In this document: positions 1 to 7,685 of the stretch, piece after piece
Layout of the letters: every line of letters starts with the position of its first letter
How positions within the stretch are numbered: the first letter of the stretch is position 1
Assembly: GCA_965206015.1 (NCBI GenBank)
Contig: CBDBIW010000015.1
Location: forward strand, 682,001-746,000
Length of the DNA stretch: 64,000 nucleotides
From: JAJCYL01 sp965206015
Lineage (GTDB): Bacteria; Bacteroidota; Bacteroidia; Cytophagales; Cyclobacteriaceae
Direction of reading: 5' to 3'
The notes under the pieces: generated by a model
The model's input: the letters and a program-made list of their open reading frames with translations, nothing else
Databases searched by the model: none
What the model was told of the DNA's origin: nothing
Translations under genes and position numbers: made by a program

Positions 1-289
1 AGTTAGTAAAATGGTTGAAAAAGCCGTGAAAGAGTTGAAGAAAAAAGGTAAAAAAATAGGCGGTAAACCTGAAGCAGTGATTATTTTCGGTGATCCAGAA
101 TGGAATAATATGAATTTTGTCTACACCAATTGGAAGTCTGTAAAAACCAATGAAAATAAAATCAGCAAGGTTTTTGATTGGAATACAGCTCAAATTGGAA
201 TAAAGAGTGGAGGGTCAGGGACTAGTCCTACCTACTCCTTACCATGGCCTTGTCAGAAAATACGCCTTGTTGTGCTGCCTGCGCCATGA
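1..289 (+). pseudogene. C-terminal part of an unknown protein, cut at a rearrangement
   Basis: The frame is open from the window edge and an internal ATG lies at 11. The first ~70 residues look like real coding sequence: a lysine-rich start, then a mixed hydrophobic stretch containing AVIIFGDPEWNNMNFVY. The last ~20 residues are read antisense through the tape-measure fragment that begins near 240, so the true gene has lost its 3' end there. I do not recognise the family. A short secreted or phage-linked protein is possible. Confidence 0.3.
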
Positions 290-961
290 TGGCCAGTCCC
301 TGTGCGCCGTCCAGTCCGGCAGCCTTTAGCTGTGGGCCGTACTCCCTTAACTGGTCCAGCATATCGCCGTTCAGGTTGGCCCCTTTCTCGAAGCCTGCCT
401 GTATCAGTGCCAGATTTTCTGAAAAAGTACCGCCTATCTGACGGGTCATGGCATTGGCGGCCTGTATGATCTGGTTTTTGTCTTCTTCGAATACCTCGCC
501 TATCGTGTTGGCTTTGGCGGTGATCTTGTCCAGTTCATCTCCGGTCAGGGAAGTAAACCGCCTGACATTGGTTTGCCGTGATTGATACCCGGAAGTAAAA
601 CTGAGTGCCCCGGATACTTTTCCGATGACTTCTGAAGCCTGGTTGATCCCCAATGTGAGCGACGCCCAGTTTTGGGCATGTTTTTTTTGGGTAAATTTTC
701 CAGCTTTTGAAGCTCCTCTTTTGTTTCCTCAATCAGTCCGTTGTATTTACGGATATGATCGGTGCGAAAAGAACCGTCTCGTGCTGCTTCAAGTCTTTCT
801 AGTTTACTTCTCAATCCATTGATTGACTTCCCTGCTTCATCTATACCACCAGTGTTTTTGTGCATTGCAGCCTGTAGTTTGGCCGCTTCAATCACCATGC
901 CTTTCAGGGGAGCGGAAAACTGGTCCTTTATTTTTAATACCCATTCGTAACCGTTTGTCAT
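240..961 (-). pseudogene. Phage tail tape measure protein (TP901-like), N-terminal fragment, frameshifted and truncated
   Basis: Two overlapping minus-strand frames make one protein. The first starts with an ATG at 961 and gives about 90 residues with a charged, coiled-coil-like character. The second resumes near 680 and contains TGDELDKITAKANTIG, AANAMTRQIGGTFSENL, GFEKGANLNGDMLDQLREYG and QGVFSDKA, a pattern I associate with TP901-type tape measure proteins. The frame change falls at a run of eight A (681-688, minus sense), consistent with a slippage indel. The gene stops abruptly near 240, hundreds of residues short of the family's usual length. No other tail gene is present, so this is an orphan prophage scrap. 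Confidence 0.65.
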
Positions 962-982
962 CTACTTTCGTACTTTTGTTGT

Positions 983-1141
983 ATGTGTAAAATCTTTCGT
1001 GACTTTCTTGTTGGCCTCTTACTGGGAACGATAATCGCTCTTTGGCTGGCAGGTATGTGGCACACCGGGGGTATTTTGCTTATCGCTTCTTCCTACGCTT
1101 TTGGCCGGTTACTATCCCGCACCTACAAACCTCTTTTTTAA
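983..1141 (+). CDS. Small hydrophobic protein, 52 residues
   Basis: Starts at an ATG directly after a TACTTTTG box (971-978) and ends with TAA. The product starts MCKIFRDFLVGLLLGTIIAL and has one strong hydrophobic segment (about residues 8-38) followed by a basic tail (GRLLSRTYKPLF). It is divergent from the tape-measure fragment. Small membrane proteins of this kind occur among phage tail genes in Bacteroidota, but I cannot assign a function. The closeness of the promoter-like box to the ATG would make the leader almost absent, so the start is uncertain. Confidence 0.4.
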   Translation: MCKIFRDFLVGLLLGTIIALWLAGMWHTGGILLIASSYAFGRLLSRTYKPLF

Positions 1142-1163
1142 TTCCCACTTTCTTTTTCTCTTA

Positions 1164-1682
1164 TCGAACGTGTATTTTGGGCAAATAAACGATTTACAAA
1201 CTCAGGAAGCATTCAGTAAAATGTTAGGTACTTACAAAATGGTTCTACAAAACCCGTCACACAGTTTGGGCAATAAAAACGTAAATATTCAAACTACCCA
1301 ATCAGTTGAACACTACTTACGAGTGGATGAGATTCCAACCTTGCCACAAGGCTATTTTGCCGGTAAACTTGCTGAAGGTGATTCAGTAAAATTCATGGGG
1401 CCAGTTGATGTTTCGGAATATGCAGATGATTTCACAGCAACGGAGAAAATTAAGATGCCTCTTGGGCCGAGCGTAACACACCTTTACAATGGTGGAGATA
1501 TAAGCGTTGATGATATTCATAAATACTATAAGGGTGACAAGAAGTCCAATGACAGAATTAACCGAGAAGTGCTGAAGTATGCGGGGTCTGAATACAAGAG
1601 ATATGCGGGGTCTGAATACAAGAGAATTAAACGAGAATCTAACATGTTCCTCATGCAAGCAGGAGTAGCAGAAGCAGACTGA
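1164..1682 (+). pseudogene. C-terminal fragment of a type IV secretion coupling protein (VirD4/TraG-like)
   Basis: The frame reads NVYFGQINDLQTQEAFSKML, then NVNIQTTQSVEHYLRVDEIP and LPQGYFAGKLAEG. This order (inspection of an FGQ..D..T....LG segment, then an ..R.DEI..LP.G.F element) resembles the C-terminal part of conjugative coupling ATPases. Walker motifs and the membrane anchor are absent, so only the last ~170 residues remain. The upstream in-frame part (1101-1163) is not typical and overlaps the small hydrophobic gene. A perfect 24-bp tandem duplication (1578-1625) doubles YAGSEYKR near the C terminus. This is probably debris of an integrated conjugative element. Confidence 0.5.
1578..1625 (+). 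repeat. 24-bp perfect tandem duplication
   Basis: The unit tatgcggggtctgaatacaa plus gaga occurs twice in succession (1578-1601 and 1602-1625). It is in frame and duplicates eight residues of the coupling-protein fragment. Confidence 0.9.
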
Positions 1683-1722
1683 ATCTGCCCATAAAGAATA
1701 AAAGGTGATAACAAATACTACT

Positions 1723-1959
1723 ATGAATACAACAATTAGAAATATTGAAATAAATTCCAGAGCCCACATAATTCTGGGACTACTTGAAGATCTATCTCTT
1801 AATGAAAGACCTGATCTTTCAGAATACCTGGAGGAACTCACAAAGCTCTTTTACACTTTAAGAGAAAAATACATACAATCCGGAACTGATGAAATGGGAG
1901 CCAATGAACTAGCAATGGAAGATGTGAAATCCTATGTTTTATCAGTAGATGAAGAATGA
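1723..1959 (+). CDS. Small acidic protein of unknown function, 78 residues
   Basis: I chose the ATG at 1723 over 1705 because the residues from there (MNTTIRNIEINSRAHIILGL) look like a natural N terminus. The protein is leucine- and glutamate-rich, predicted helical, with no signal peptide. It lies 40 bp after the coupling-protein fragment. Its stop codon overlaps the ATG of another reading frame (ATGA, 1956-1959), so it was the first gene of a coupled pair within the conjugative-element debris. Family not recognised. Confidence 0.45.
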   Translation: MNTTIRNIEINSRAHIILGLLEDLSLNERPDLSEYLEELTKLFYTLREKYIQSGTDEMGANELAMEDVKSYVLSVDEE

Positions 1960-1997
1960 GCAAAAAACTCGATGACTTTGACAACTCCCCCGATTAA
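1956..1997 (+). pseudogene. 5' stub of a gene cut by the IS605-type element
   Basis: The ATG at 1956 overlaps the preceding stop codon and gives MSKKLDDFDNSPD before a stop. Coding sense ends where the right end of the tnpB element begins (about 1978), so the element appears to have inserted after the ninth codon. The rest of the gene is not visible on the other side of the element. Confidence 0.4.
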
Positions 1998-2012
1998 AGT
2001 AAGGGAGATTCT
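1978..2012 (-). ncRNA. IS605-type right end with omega-RNA-like 3' hairpin
   Basis: On the minus strand, just downstream of the tnpB stop, the sequence reads aatctcccttactttaatcg followed by ggggagttgtcaa. This is a ctccc/gggag hairpin ending in TCAA. IS605/IS200 elements of this type end in such a hairpin, and in active elements the same segment is the scaffold end of the TnpB guide RNA. Whether it is still transcribed is unknown. Confidence 0.45.
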
Positions 2013-2027
2013 TGCTCTACGCACAGG

Positions 2028-2724
2028 CTAATACCTCACGTTGGTGAACACTGGCCTTTGCCCTTGCCAGTATGTTTTTGCAGCGTTTATGTCTGCGTTT
2101 GTTTCTAAACCACAAGCCTTGCAGTTGAACAACGCTTGTGATTGTCTATTTTCTTTTTCGACATGGACACACTCAAAACAAGCTTGTGAACTATATTTTG
2201 GATCGACTTGCACGAACGTTTTGCCTTGCCATTGACACTTGTATTCAAGCATTGAAAAGAACATCGCTGGAGCCGTATCTAAAATGGATTTGTTGAGTCC
2301 TGCCTTTTGCTTGACCGTCTTACCATGTTTTTCGGCAGTTCCTTTTGCCGAGCCTGTCATGTTCTTGACTTTCAGCTTCTCAATGGCAATGTAGTCATAG
2401 CCATTGACCAAAGTAGTAGACTGCTTTTGCAAAAAGTCTTTTCTAACCCGAAGATTGATACGACCGGTCCATCCGCTCTACAGCGTCTTGCAATGTTTGA
2501 GATGGTACATCCTTGACCCATTCAGCTTCCTTTTTCAATTCAGGCAATTGGTTAAGCAAATCGAAACAGCTTAAACGAAATCTGTACCTATCCCAAGCAT
2601 ATATTTTTGTCTCCATTGCCAGATTGTACACATACCTGTATGCACCTATCCAACTATCAACTTTATGACACTGACTATTGGATAGTTTCAACTTGTATTG
2701 GTATGTTTTCAAAACTGTCTGCAT
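2028..2724 (-). pseudogene. tnpB: tnpB, RNA-guided nuclease of an IS605-type element, internally deleted
   Basis: The N-terminal frame (2443-2724) starts MQTVLKTYQYKLKLSNSQ and carries the helix-turn-helix region (IGAYRYVYNLAMETK, TLQDAVERMDRSYQ). The C-terminal frame (2028-2432) has the RuvC-II glutamate in IAIEKLKVKNM, a four-cysteine zinc ribbon (CFEC...CKAC) and the RuvC-III aspartate in TNADINAAKTYW. The segment between, which in TnpB carries the RuvC-I aspartate, is missing: the two parts total about 227 residues against 370-400 for the family. The two frames are also out of register. The protein cannot be a working nuclease. Confidence 0.8.
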
Positions 2725-2755
2725 GCAATTGTAATATCAAAAAAAGGTTATATAT

Positions 2756-3656
2756 CAATAGCGTCCTAAACGTTTAAAAAATAGCAGGGAAGAAATCCGT
2801 ATCTCAAATTATCTTTGAGTTGCACAACGAACCCCATCCCTGCATGTCAACTATAAATTTGTTTTCTCAGGTCATCTCTAAGATTGACCGTAACTCCTTC
2901 AAAAAATTAGTACAGGAAAAGCAGACCGATAAATATCAGAAGGGCTGTGATAGTTGACGCATTTGGTTTCACTGCTATTCTGTCAGTTTTCAAAAAGCCA
3001 ATCTGTTCGTGATATCAGCAATGGTCTTCGATCAGCGACTGGCAATCTAAACCACATGGGCAACAACATTCAATTTGAGTCTGTTAAAGAAAATGACCTG
3101 CCAGAAGACAGCCATCAACACATTCTAAAAGATGAGCTTATACAACTCACAGGCAATCAAACCAAAAAGAAATACCCTAAACGACTGCGAAGGATTGCTA
3201 TTTGGGATGAACAGCATCAACAAACCATTGAATTGATTACCAATCAAATGTCCCGGACAGCAAACACAGTAAGTGAACTTTACAAGAGCAGATGGCAGAT
3301 AGAAATCTTCTTTAGCGAGATAAAACAGTTGCTAAATATCAAATCATTTATTGGGACTACTCAGAATGCTGTGATGATTCAGATATGGACAGCCCTGATG
3401 ACCATAGTTATCCTCAAGTTCCTGAAAGAACTCGCAAAATACGGCTGGCAACTTTCAAACCTTGTGGCTTTTCTAAGCTTGAACCTATTTGTTAAAATCG
3501 ACTTGCATAGATGGCTGGACAGCCCTTTTGATCATCCGCCTGATCACCGTAAAAACCAAACACAGGGGTGCTCTTTCATTAAACAGCATTAATGCCCTTA
3601 ACCTGTGTGAAAACGAAGATTCAACATAGCTTCCTAAAACGTTTAGGACGCTATTG
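2756..3656 (+). mobile_element. Deleted IS4-type (DUF4372 group) insertion sequence
   Basis: A perfect 20-bp inverted repeat bounds the element: caatagcgtcctaaacgttt at 2756-2775 and its reverse complement at 3637-3656. The 901-bp length is short for an IS4 element of 1.3-1.5 kb because the central part of the transposase gene is missing. I see no target-site duplication in the flanks. It lies directly upstream of the tnpB remnant. Confidence 0.8.
2844..3592 (+). pseudogene. IS4-family transposase, frameshifted and internally deleted
   Basis: The gene starts at ATG 2844 (MSTINLFSQVISKIDRNSFK). The frame reaches a TGA at 2955-2957; moving to the next frame restores THLVSLLFCQFSKSQSVRDI, as if one G had been lost from a TGG codon. 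The typical DUF4372 N-terminal part ends near LNHMGN, and the sequence then jumps to the region before the final catalytic glutamate. That C-terminal part is well preserved: LYKSRWQIEIFFSEIKQLL is the YREK-like segment. About 150 residues, probably including the first two catalytic aspartates, are absent. Confidence 0.75.
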
Positions 3657-3703
3657 TAGGCAAATAAATATTTAAACTCACTCAATAGAGTTCTAATAAT
3701 TTT

Positions 3704-4660
3704 CTAAAATCTGAACCTTGGTGTTCTTACTATCTTTCGTGGACCAGGAGGTGTGAATGACAAAGTTTTTCGCAAGGTTATCTCATGAGAGGTTGATTCT
3801 TTAGCCTCTTGAGACTGCACTACAAGATCAAATGAATACCCGAGCCTCAATGACTTATCTTTTAGGAAGCTATATCCCAATATGAGTATTACTGCTTCTT
3901 CCAGTCGATAGGATATTCCTCCCCACATAATTTCTTTGTAGGTAGCAAGGGTACCAAGGTCAAATGACAATGTATTGAATTCAGATCTTATAAAGATGGA
4001 AGGTGTCAATTGAATATTTGGACTAATCTGGTAATTGTATCCTCCATAAAAGTTGAAACTTGGTTCAAGTCTGTTGTCAAGATTATTTATTCCAAAATCA
4101 AAACTCGGTTGAAGAATATGATTAATGCCTAATCCTCCAAAGAATTTGGTGCCACTAAAATAAACTCCCGCAGACAAGTCCAGTTTCATTTCAGATTCTT
4201 TACCAAAGCCACTAATCAGGGGATCTTCCGGGTCGACGGCTCTGAACTGATTAAAATCAATTGATCTTGAGAAGAGGGATGGCCTCAATCCAAAACTTAG
4301 AGTTCCGAATGAGAGTTGTTTCTGATAGGCAAGTGCTAATTGTATTTCGAAATTAGTAGTTGCACCGAGATGGTCTCTGGCGATGGTAAGCCCTGCGCCA
4401 TTTAGTCCCTTTGGCAAAGGTGCAACGAAACTAAAAAGCTGTGTTGACGGAGCTCCGTCATTGCCGTCAAAGGAAGAAGAGTACCCAGCCCATTGTGTCC
4501 TGTGTGCGGCGGCTACATAAGTACTCCCGTCAAGTCCGGCCCAAGCAGGGTTATAAAAGACCTGATTAAACATATATTGACTAAAGAGTGCATCTTGTTG
4601 ACCAAACGCACTATAGGAGGCAATAAATAAAAGAAAGGCGATCCAACACTTCGACAGCAT
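3704..4660 (-). CDS. Type IX secretion system membrane protein, PorP/SprF family
   Basis: Small outer-membrane beta-barrel of the PorP/SprF family, which works with type IX secretion and gliding components. A signal peptide (MLSKCWIAFLLFIASYSAFG) is followed by the family hallmark QQDALFSQYMFNQVFYNPAW and by repeated beta-strand patterns to a C-terminal aromatic residue (RFRF). I place the start at the ATG at 4660: the frame extends to a TTG at 4684, but that codon lies inside a TATATTTG -7 box (4682-4689, minus). It lies 75 bp downstream of hemD and is probably partly co-transcribed with it. PorP/SprF genes are often multi-copy, so the exact partner is unknown. Confidence 0.85.
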   Translation of the reverse strand: MLSKCWIAFLLFIASYSAFGQQDALFSQYMFNQVFYNPAWAGLDGSTYVAAAHRTQWAGYSSSFDGNDGAPSTQLFSFVAPLPKGLNGAGLTIARDHLGATTNFEIQLALAYQKQLSFGTLSFGLRPSLFSRSIDFNQFRAVDPEDPLISGFGKESEMKLDLSAGVYFSGTKFFGGLGINHILQPSFDFGINNLDNRLEPSFNFYGGYNYQISPNIQLTPSIFIRSEFNTLSFDLGTLATYKEIMWGGISYRLEEAVILILGYSFLKDKSLRLGYSFDLVVQSQEAKESTSHEITLRKTLSFTPPGPRKIVRTPRFRF

Positions 4661-4681
4661 ATACAGGGGTCTTTCAACTCT

Positions 4682-4689
4682 CAAATATA
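4682..4689 (-). promoter_or_regulatory. Putative -7 box TATATTTG of porP/sprF
   Basis: Matches the Bacteroidota consensus TAnnTTTG, 22-29 bp before the chosen ATG at 4660. No clear -33 TTG at normal spacing was seen. Confidence 0.4.
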
Positions 4690-4734
4690 TACACTTTGCA
4701 AAGAATCTTCCCTAATACAAAACCAAAACGTAAC

Positions 4735-5544
4735 CTACAGCAAACCGTTAGCACGGCGTACATATAATTCAAGTGCCCCTGTCATCGATGGAGCATTCGG
4801 TAATGGTGCTTCAATATCCAAAATCAAATCAGCACGCTGTACCGCTTGGGCTGTTGTAGGTCCGAAGGCTGCAATCCTGGTATTATTCTGTTTGAATTCA
4901 GGAAAGTTTACAAATAATGAATTAATTCCGGAAGGGCTAAAAAAGGCAATCACGTCGTATTTGATATCTGAGAGATCACTCAAATCCGATGCAACTGTCT
5001 TGTACATAATCGCTTCAGAATAAGTAAATTCATTTTGCTCTAAGAATTCCGGTATATCATTTTTCCTAATGCTAGAACATGGGAAAATGTACTTCTCATC
5101 TTTGTGCTTTTTGAGGACTTCCAGTAATTCATTTGCTGTCCTCTCACCAGTAAAGATCTTTCTTTTCCGAATGACTATATATTTCTGTAAATAGTTTGCT
5201 GTTTGTTCAGATATACAGAAATATTTCATATCAGTTGGAACCTCAACTTTACTTTCCAGTGCCAAGCGGAAAAAGTGGTCAACCGCATTTCTACTGGTAA
5301 ATATTACCGCAGTATGACTTAATATGTCAACTTTCTGTTGCCTAAACTCCTTTAGGTCAACTGGCTCTATTTGAATAAAGGGTTTGAAATCTATCTTGAG
5401 GTTATGTTTTTCAGAAAGTTTGAAATAAGGTGAGTTCTCATCGCTTGGCTTAGGCTGAGACACCAATATACTTTTAACCTCCCTCAGCCTTTCTCTGCCA
5501 AGCTCCACTTTTGCACCAACAGATTTTATAGAAGCAACACTCAT
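4735..5544 (-). CDS. hemD: Uroporphyrinogen-III synthase
   Basis: Closes hydroxymethylbilane to uroporphyrinogen III in haem and sirohaem synthesis (cytosolic). The 269-residue product has the usual two-lobed HemD pattern: VIFTSRNAVDHFF in the first lobe and VIAFFSPSGINSLF followed by IAAFGPTTAQAV in the second. HemD is poorly conserved, so these segments and the length are the main evidence. It begins 33 bp after the DUF4271 gene, an arrangement common in Bacteroidota, and precedes porP/sprF on the same strand. The N terminus is longer than in proteobacterial HemD, as is usual in this phylum. Confidence 0.88.
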   Translation of the reverse strand: MSVASIKSVGAKVELGRERLREVKSILVSQPKPSDENSPYFKLSEKHNLKIDFKPFIQIEPVDLKEFRQQKVDILSHTAVIFTSRNAVDHFFRLALESKVEVPTDMKYFCISEQTANYLQKYIVIRKRKIFTGERTANELLEVLKKHKDEKYIFPCSSIRKNDIPEFLEQNEFTYSEAIMYKTVASDLSDLSDIKYDVIAFFSPSGINSLFVNFPEFKQNNTRIAAFGPTTAQAVQRADLILDIEAPLPNAPSMTGALELYVRRANGLL

Positions 5545-5577
5545 ATTCTTTCTTTTTTTTTAAAAATCTTTTAATTC

Positions 5578-6687
5578 CTAAGACAAGACAATCTTCACCA
5601 CCAGAGTGACCGGTAAAATTTCGGTGGCGCAAAAGTATGAAAGTATGTACAGTTTTCTATGTGAAGTTTCGTTTAACATTTTTAAATAAATGATCAAACC
5701 CTTAAGCATGAACATCACGATTGTGATAATCCATAATTGAGCAATGAACCACAAAAAGAGGCTGGATGAAATAGTATAAAAAAGAATTGCAATTACCAAA
5801 AGTGTGATCAGGTAAAAATGAACTATTCTGAGATTGTCATAAAATTGGATGTGCAAAATGCGGGGATTTCTAAAAAAGAGATTGGTAACATATTGCACAA
5901 TAAATTGGAAATACAGGATTGTTACCAGGGCGAAAGTCCCCAACACCCAATGCGATAGCAAGTCCCAAAATGTGAGGGAAGAATCAATGAACGTAATCCC
6001 TGCATCCGGTAAAAATTGGGTTAACGCAACAATCAAAAAAGAAATGCCCAAGCTTTGCAAAACTATCATTAGAAAAACCTCTTTTGCCAATGGCTTAGAT
6101 AGGTAAATCTGACTTGACCGAACTCTCAATGCGAAAATTTTGGACACACTCGAAAATTCTTCAAAAAATCTATGATTAGATTCCCGGATTAATAATGCAA
6201 CCATTCCAATCATGACCAGTGCAAACAAAATGTAGTTTGACTGGAATGGAGTCAATCTACTTTTAATGGGATTTTCTTCTAACACAAAGCCAAGAGCAGG
6301 ATATAAAATGCTGGTTTTTAAATCTGCCTCCTTATCAACTTTGTAAATCGATACTTGAATTGAATCTTTCCTATATATCTGATGAATGCTATCAAGTTCC
6401 CAAAGAACACATCCGTCAAAAATTTCATTTTCAACAATGTTCCCATTTATGAGTATTGATAACTCTGCATTAGAGCAGATCTCGAACTTTTTACCTGCAT
6501 CAACTATCAGGTCCAGAAATAAATGAACTGCTCTGTTTTTGGTGACGTCCCCTATAACTGGGGCAAAATTTCCATTGGACTTGTCATAGATAATCCAATG
6601 GTCAGAATAATCCATATGAAAAAATTCATCCGCATTTACATGAAGAAAATTTGCTACAATTACTATGGTCAGAAGAAAAATTCTCAC
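5578..6687 (-). CDS. DUF4271 membrane protein
   Basis: 369 residues. A signal-like N terminus (MRIFLLTIVIVANFLHVNA) is followed by a ~130-residue extracytoplasmic part and then about six membrane segments. The first (YILFALVMIGMVALLI) is at about residue 150, and the last ones are in the C-terminal 120 residues. The C-terminal pattern (CATEILPVTLVVKIVL) and the position directly upstream of hemD are typical of the DUF4271 family. Its role is unknown; the constant link with hemD suggests a role around haem metabolism or the T9SS gene beyond it. Likely transcribed with hemD. Confidence 0.8.
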   Translation of the reverse strand: MRIFLLTIVIVANFLHVNADEFFHMDYSDHWIIYDKSNGNFAPVIGDVTKNRAVHLFLDLIVDAGKKFEICSNAELSILINGNIVENEIFDGCVLWELDSIHQIYRKDSIQVSIYKVDKEADLKTSILYPALGFVLEENPIKSRLTPFQSNYILFALVMIGMVALLIRESNHRFFEEFSSVSKIFALRVRSSQIYLSKPLAKEVFLMIVLQSLGISFLIVALTQFLPDAGITFIDSSLTFWDLLSHWVLGTFALVTILYFQFIVQYVTNLFFRNPRILHIQFYDNLRIVHFYLITLLVIAILFYTISSSLFLWFIAQLWIITIVMFMLKGLIIYLKMLNETSHRKLYILSYFCATEILPVTLVVKIVLS

Positions 6688-6708
6688 AGAATAAAGATTG
6701 TTGCAAAA

Positions 6709-7648
6709 CTAATTGAGAAGTCTGTCAAACCAGGTAACTCGAAATCTATTTATTATTCCAAAGTGAATTTTTGATTGGTTAAAGTCTATTGTCTGATTAC
6801 TGGATTTGCCAAGGGCGTACGCAAATTTAAAGTCACCACCATTGGTGCTCATTTGGAAGCCGGGGCCAAAATCAATAGGTAAACCATCAGATACCTGACC
6901 ACTGACGTCCGTTATTACTAAAGACTGACCAGCAAAAGGAACAGAAAAGGTTTCGATTCAAAACACATCCTTAATTCGATATTCGACAACACATAATTGA
7001 TAGCAAAAAATTGATTTTCATTAAAATCCACAAAAAATTTAAAACCGGACCTTGGAGTGGCACTTCGCCACCAAATTTCGCATTCCTACTTAATAAAATT
7101 CCCATCGATATCCAGTATGTCGGACTTAATTAATGGTCCATTTTCAAATCGTAACACACTACTTATGCTTTGGTCAACTACTTTTAATGAATCTAGTTCT
7201 GCACTTGCAAATGGAAACCCATAATCATGAGCCTGCTCAATTAGTTTAGAAAACGACCTTGGGTAATCCTCCCCCCTTTATGGGCTGATTCGATTTTTTT
7301 GCCAATCGAATATTTCCTCCAATCCGCTGGAATGGCAAACACTTTCAGCTTACCCCATTTGTACCTCTTTCCTACAAATTATGTGAGCCACAAAGGATTT
7401 TTGCTCTACACTAAAGGAATCAAGACTAACCGTGAGGCAGCCATCTCCCTGTAGGACTTTTTTATTTCCAATACCTCTTTGATAGCCGCTAATGAATCTG
7501 CAAAAGTCAGTTGATTTGCATAACTGTCCAGCATTTGCCACCTATCATCATTAGATTTAAATGTCAAATGTTCTAAGCTATCCTGACCGTAAAGACCTAT
7601 CGATGAGAACATCGTAATTAGTAGTACATTTAATTTGAGACGATTCAC
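6709..7648 (-). pseudogene. Decayed POTRA/BamA-like outer-membrane protein
   Basis: Pieces in different minus-strand frames line up as one gene. A GTG at 7648 gives a signal peptide (MNRLKLNVLLITMFSSIGLYG). Next comes an N-terminal region crossing frames (GDGCLTVSLDSFSVEQKSF). A POTRA-like segment follows (IEQAHDYGFPFASAELDSL, LRFENGPLIKSDILDIDGN). Then there is a large gap, and finally a barrel C terminus (GGDFKFAYALGKS, KIHFGIINRF). Most of the barrel is deleted and several stops intervene. The pattern a-GYPFA-...-GPLIK-...-IxGN is that of surface antigen/BamA-TamA relatives. Its start region overlaps hemW, which is divergent and intact. Confidence 0.6.
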
Positions 7649-7685
7649 TACCCAAGTTTATACTACTAAAATAGCTCAGTTACCC

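Noticed and set aside
244..950. Plus-strand frames over the tape-measure fragment
   Set aside because: Antisense shadows of the minus-strand protein; residue use (Cys, Pro, Ser runs) is not natural.
1383..1841. Minus-strand 152-residue frame
   Set aside because: Opposite to the coupling-protein fragment, which has recognisable motifs; no motif in the frame itself.
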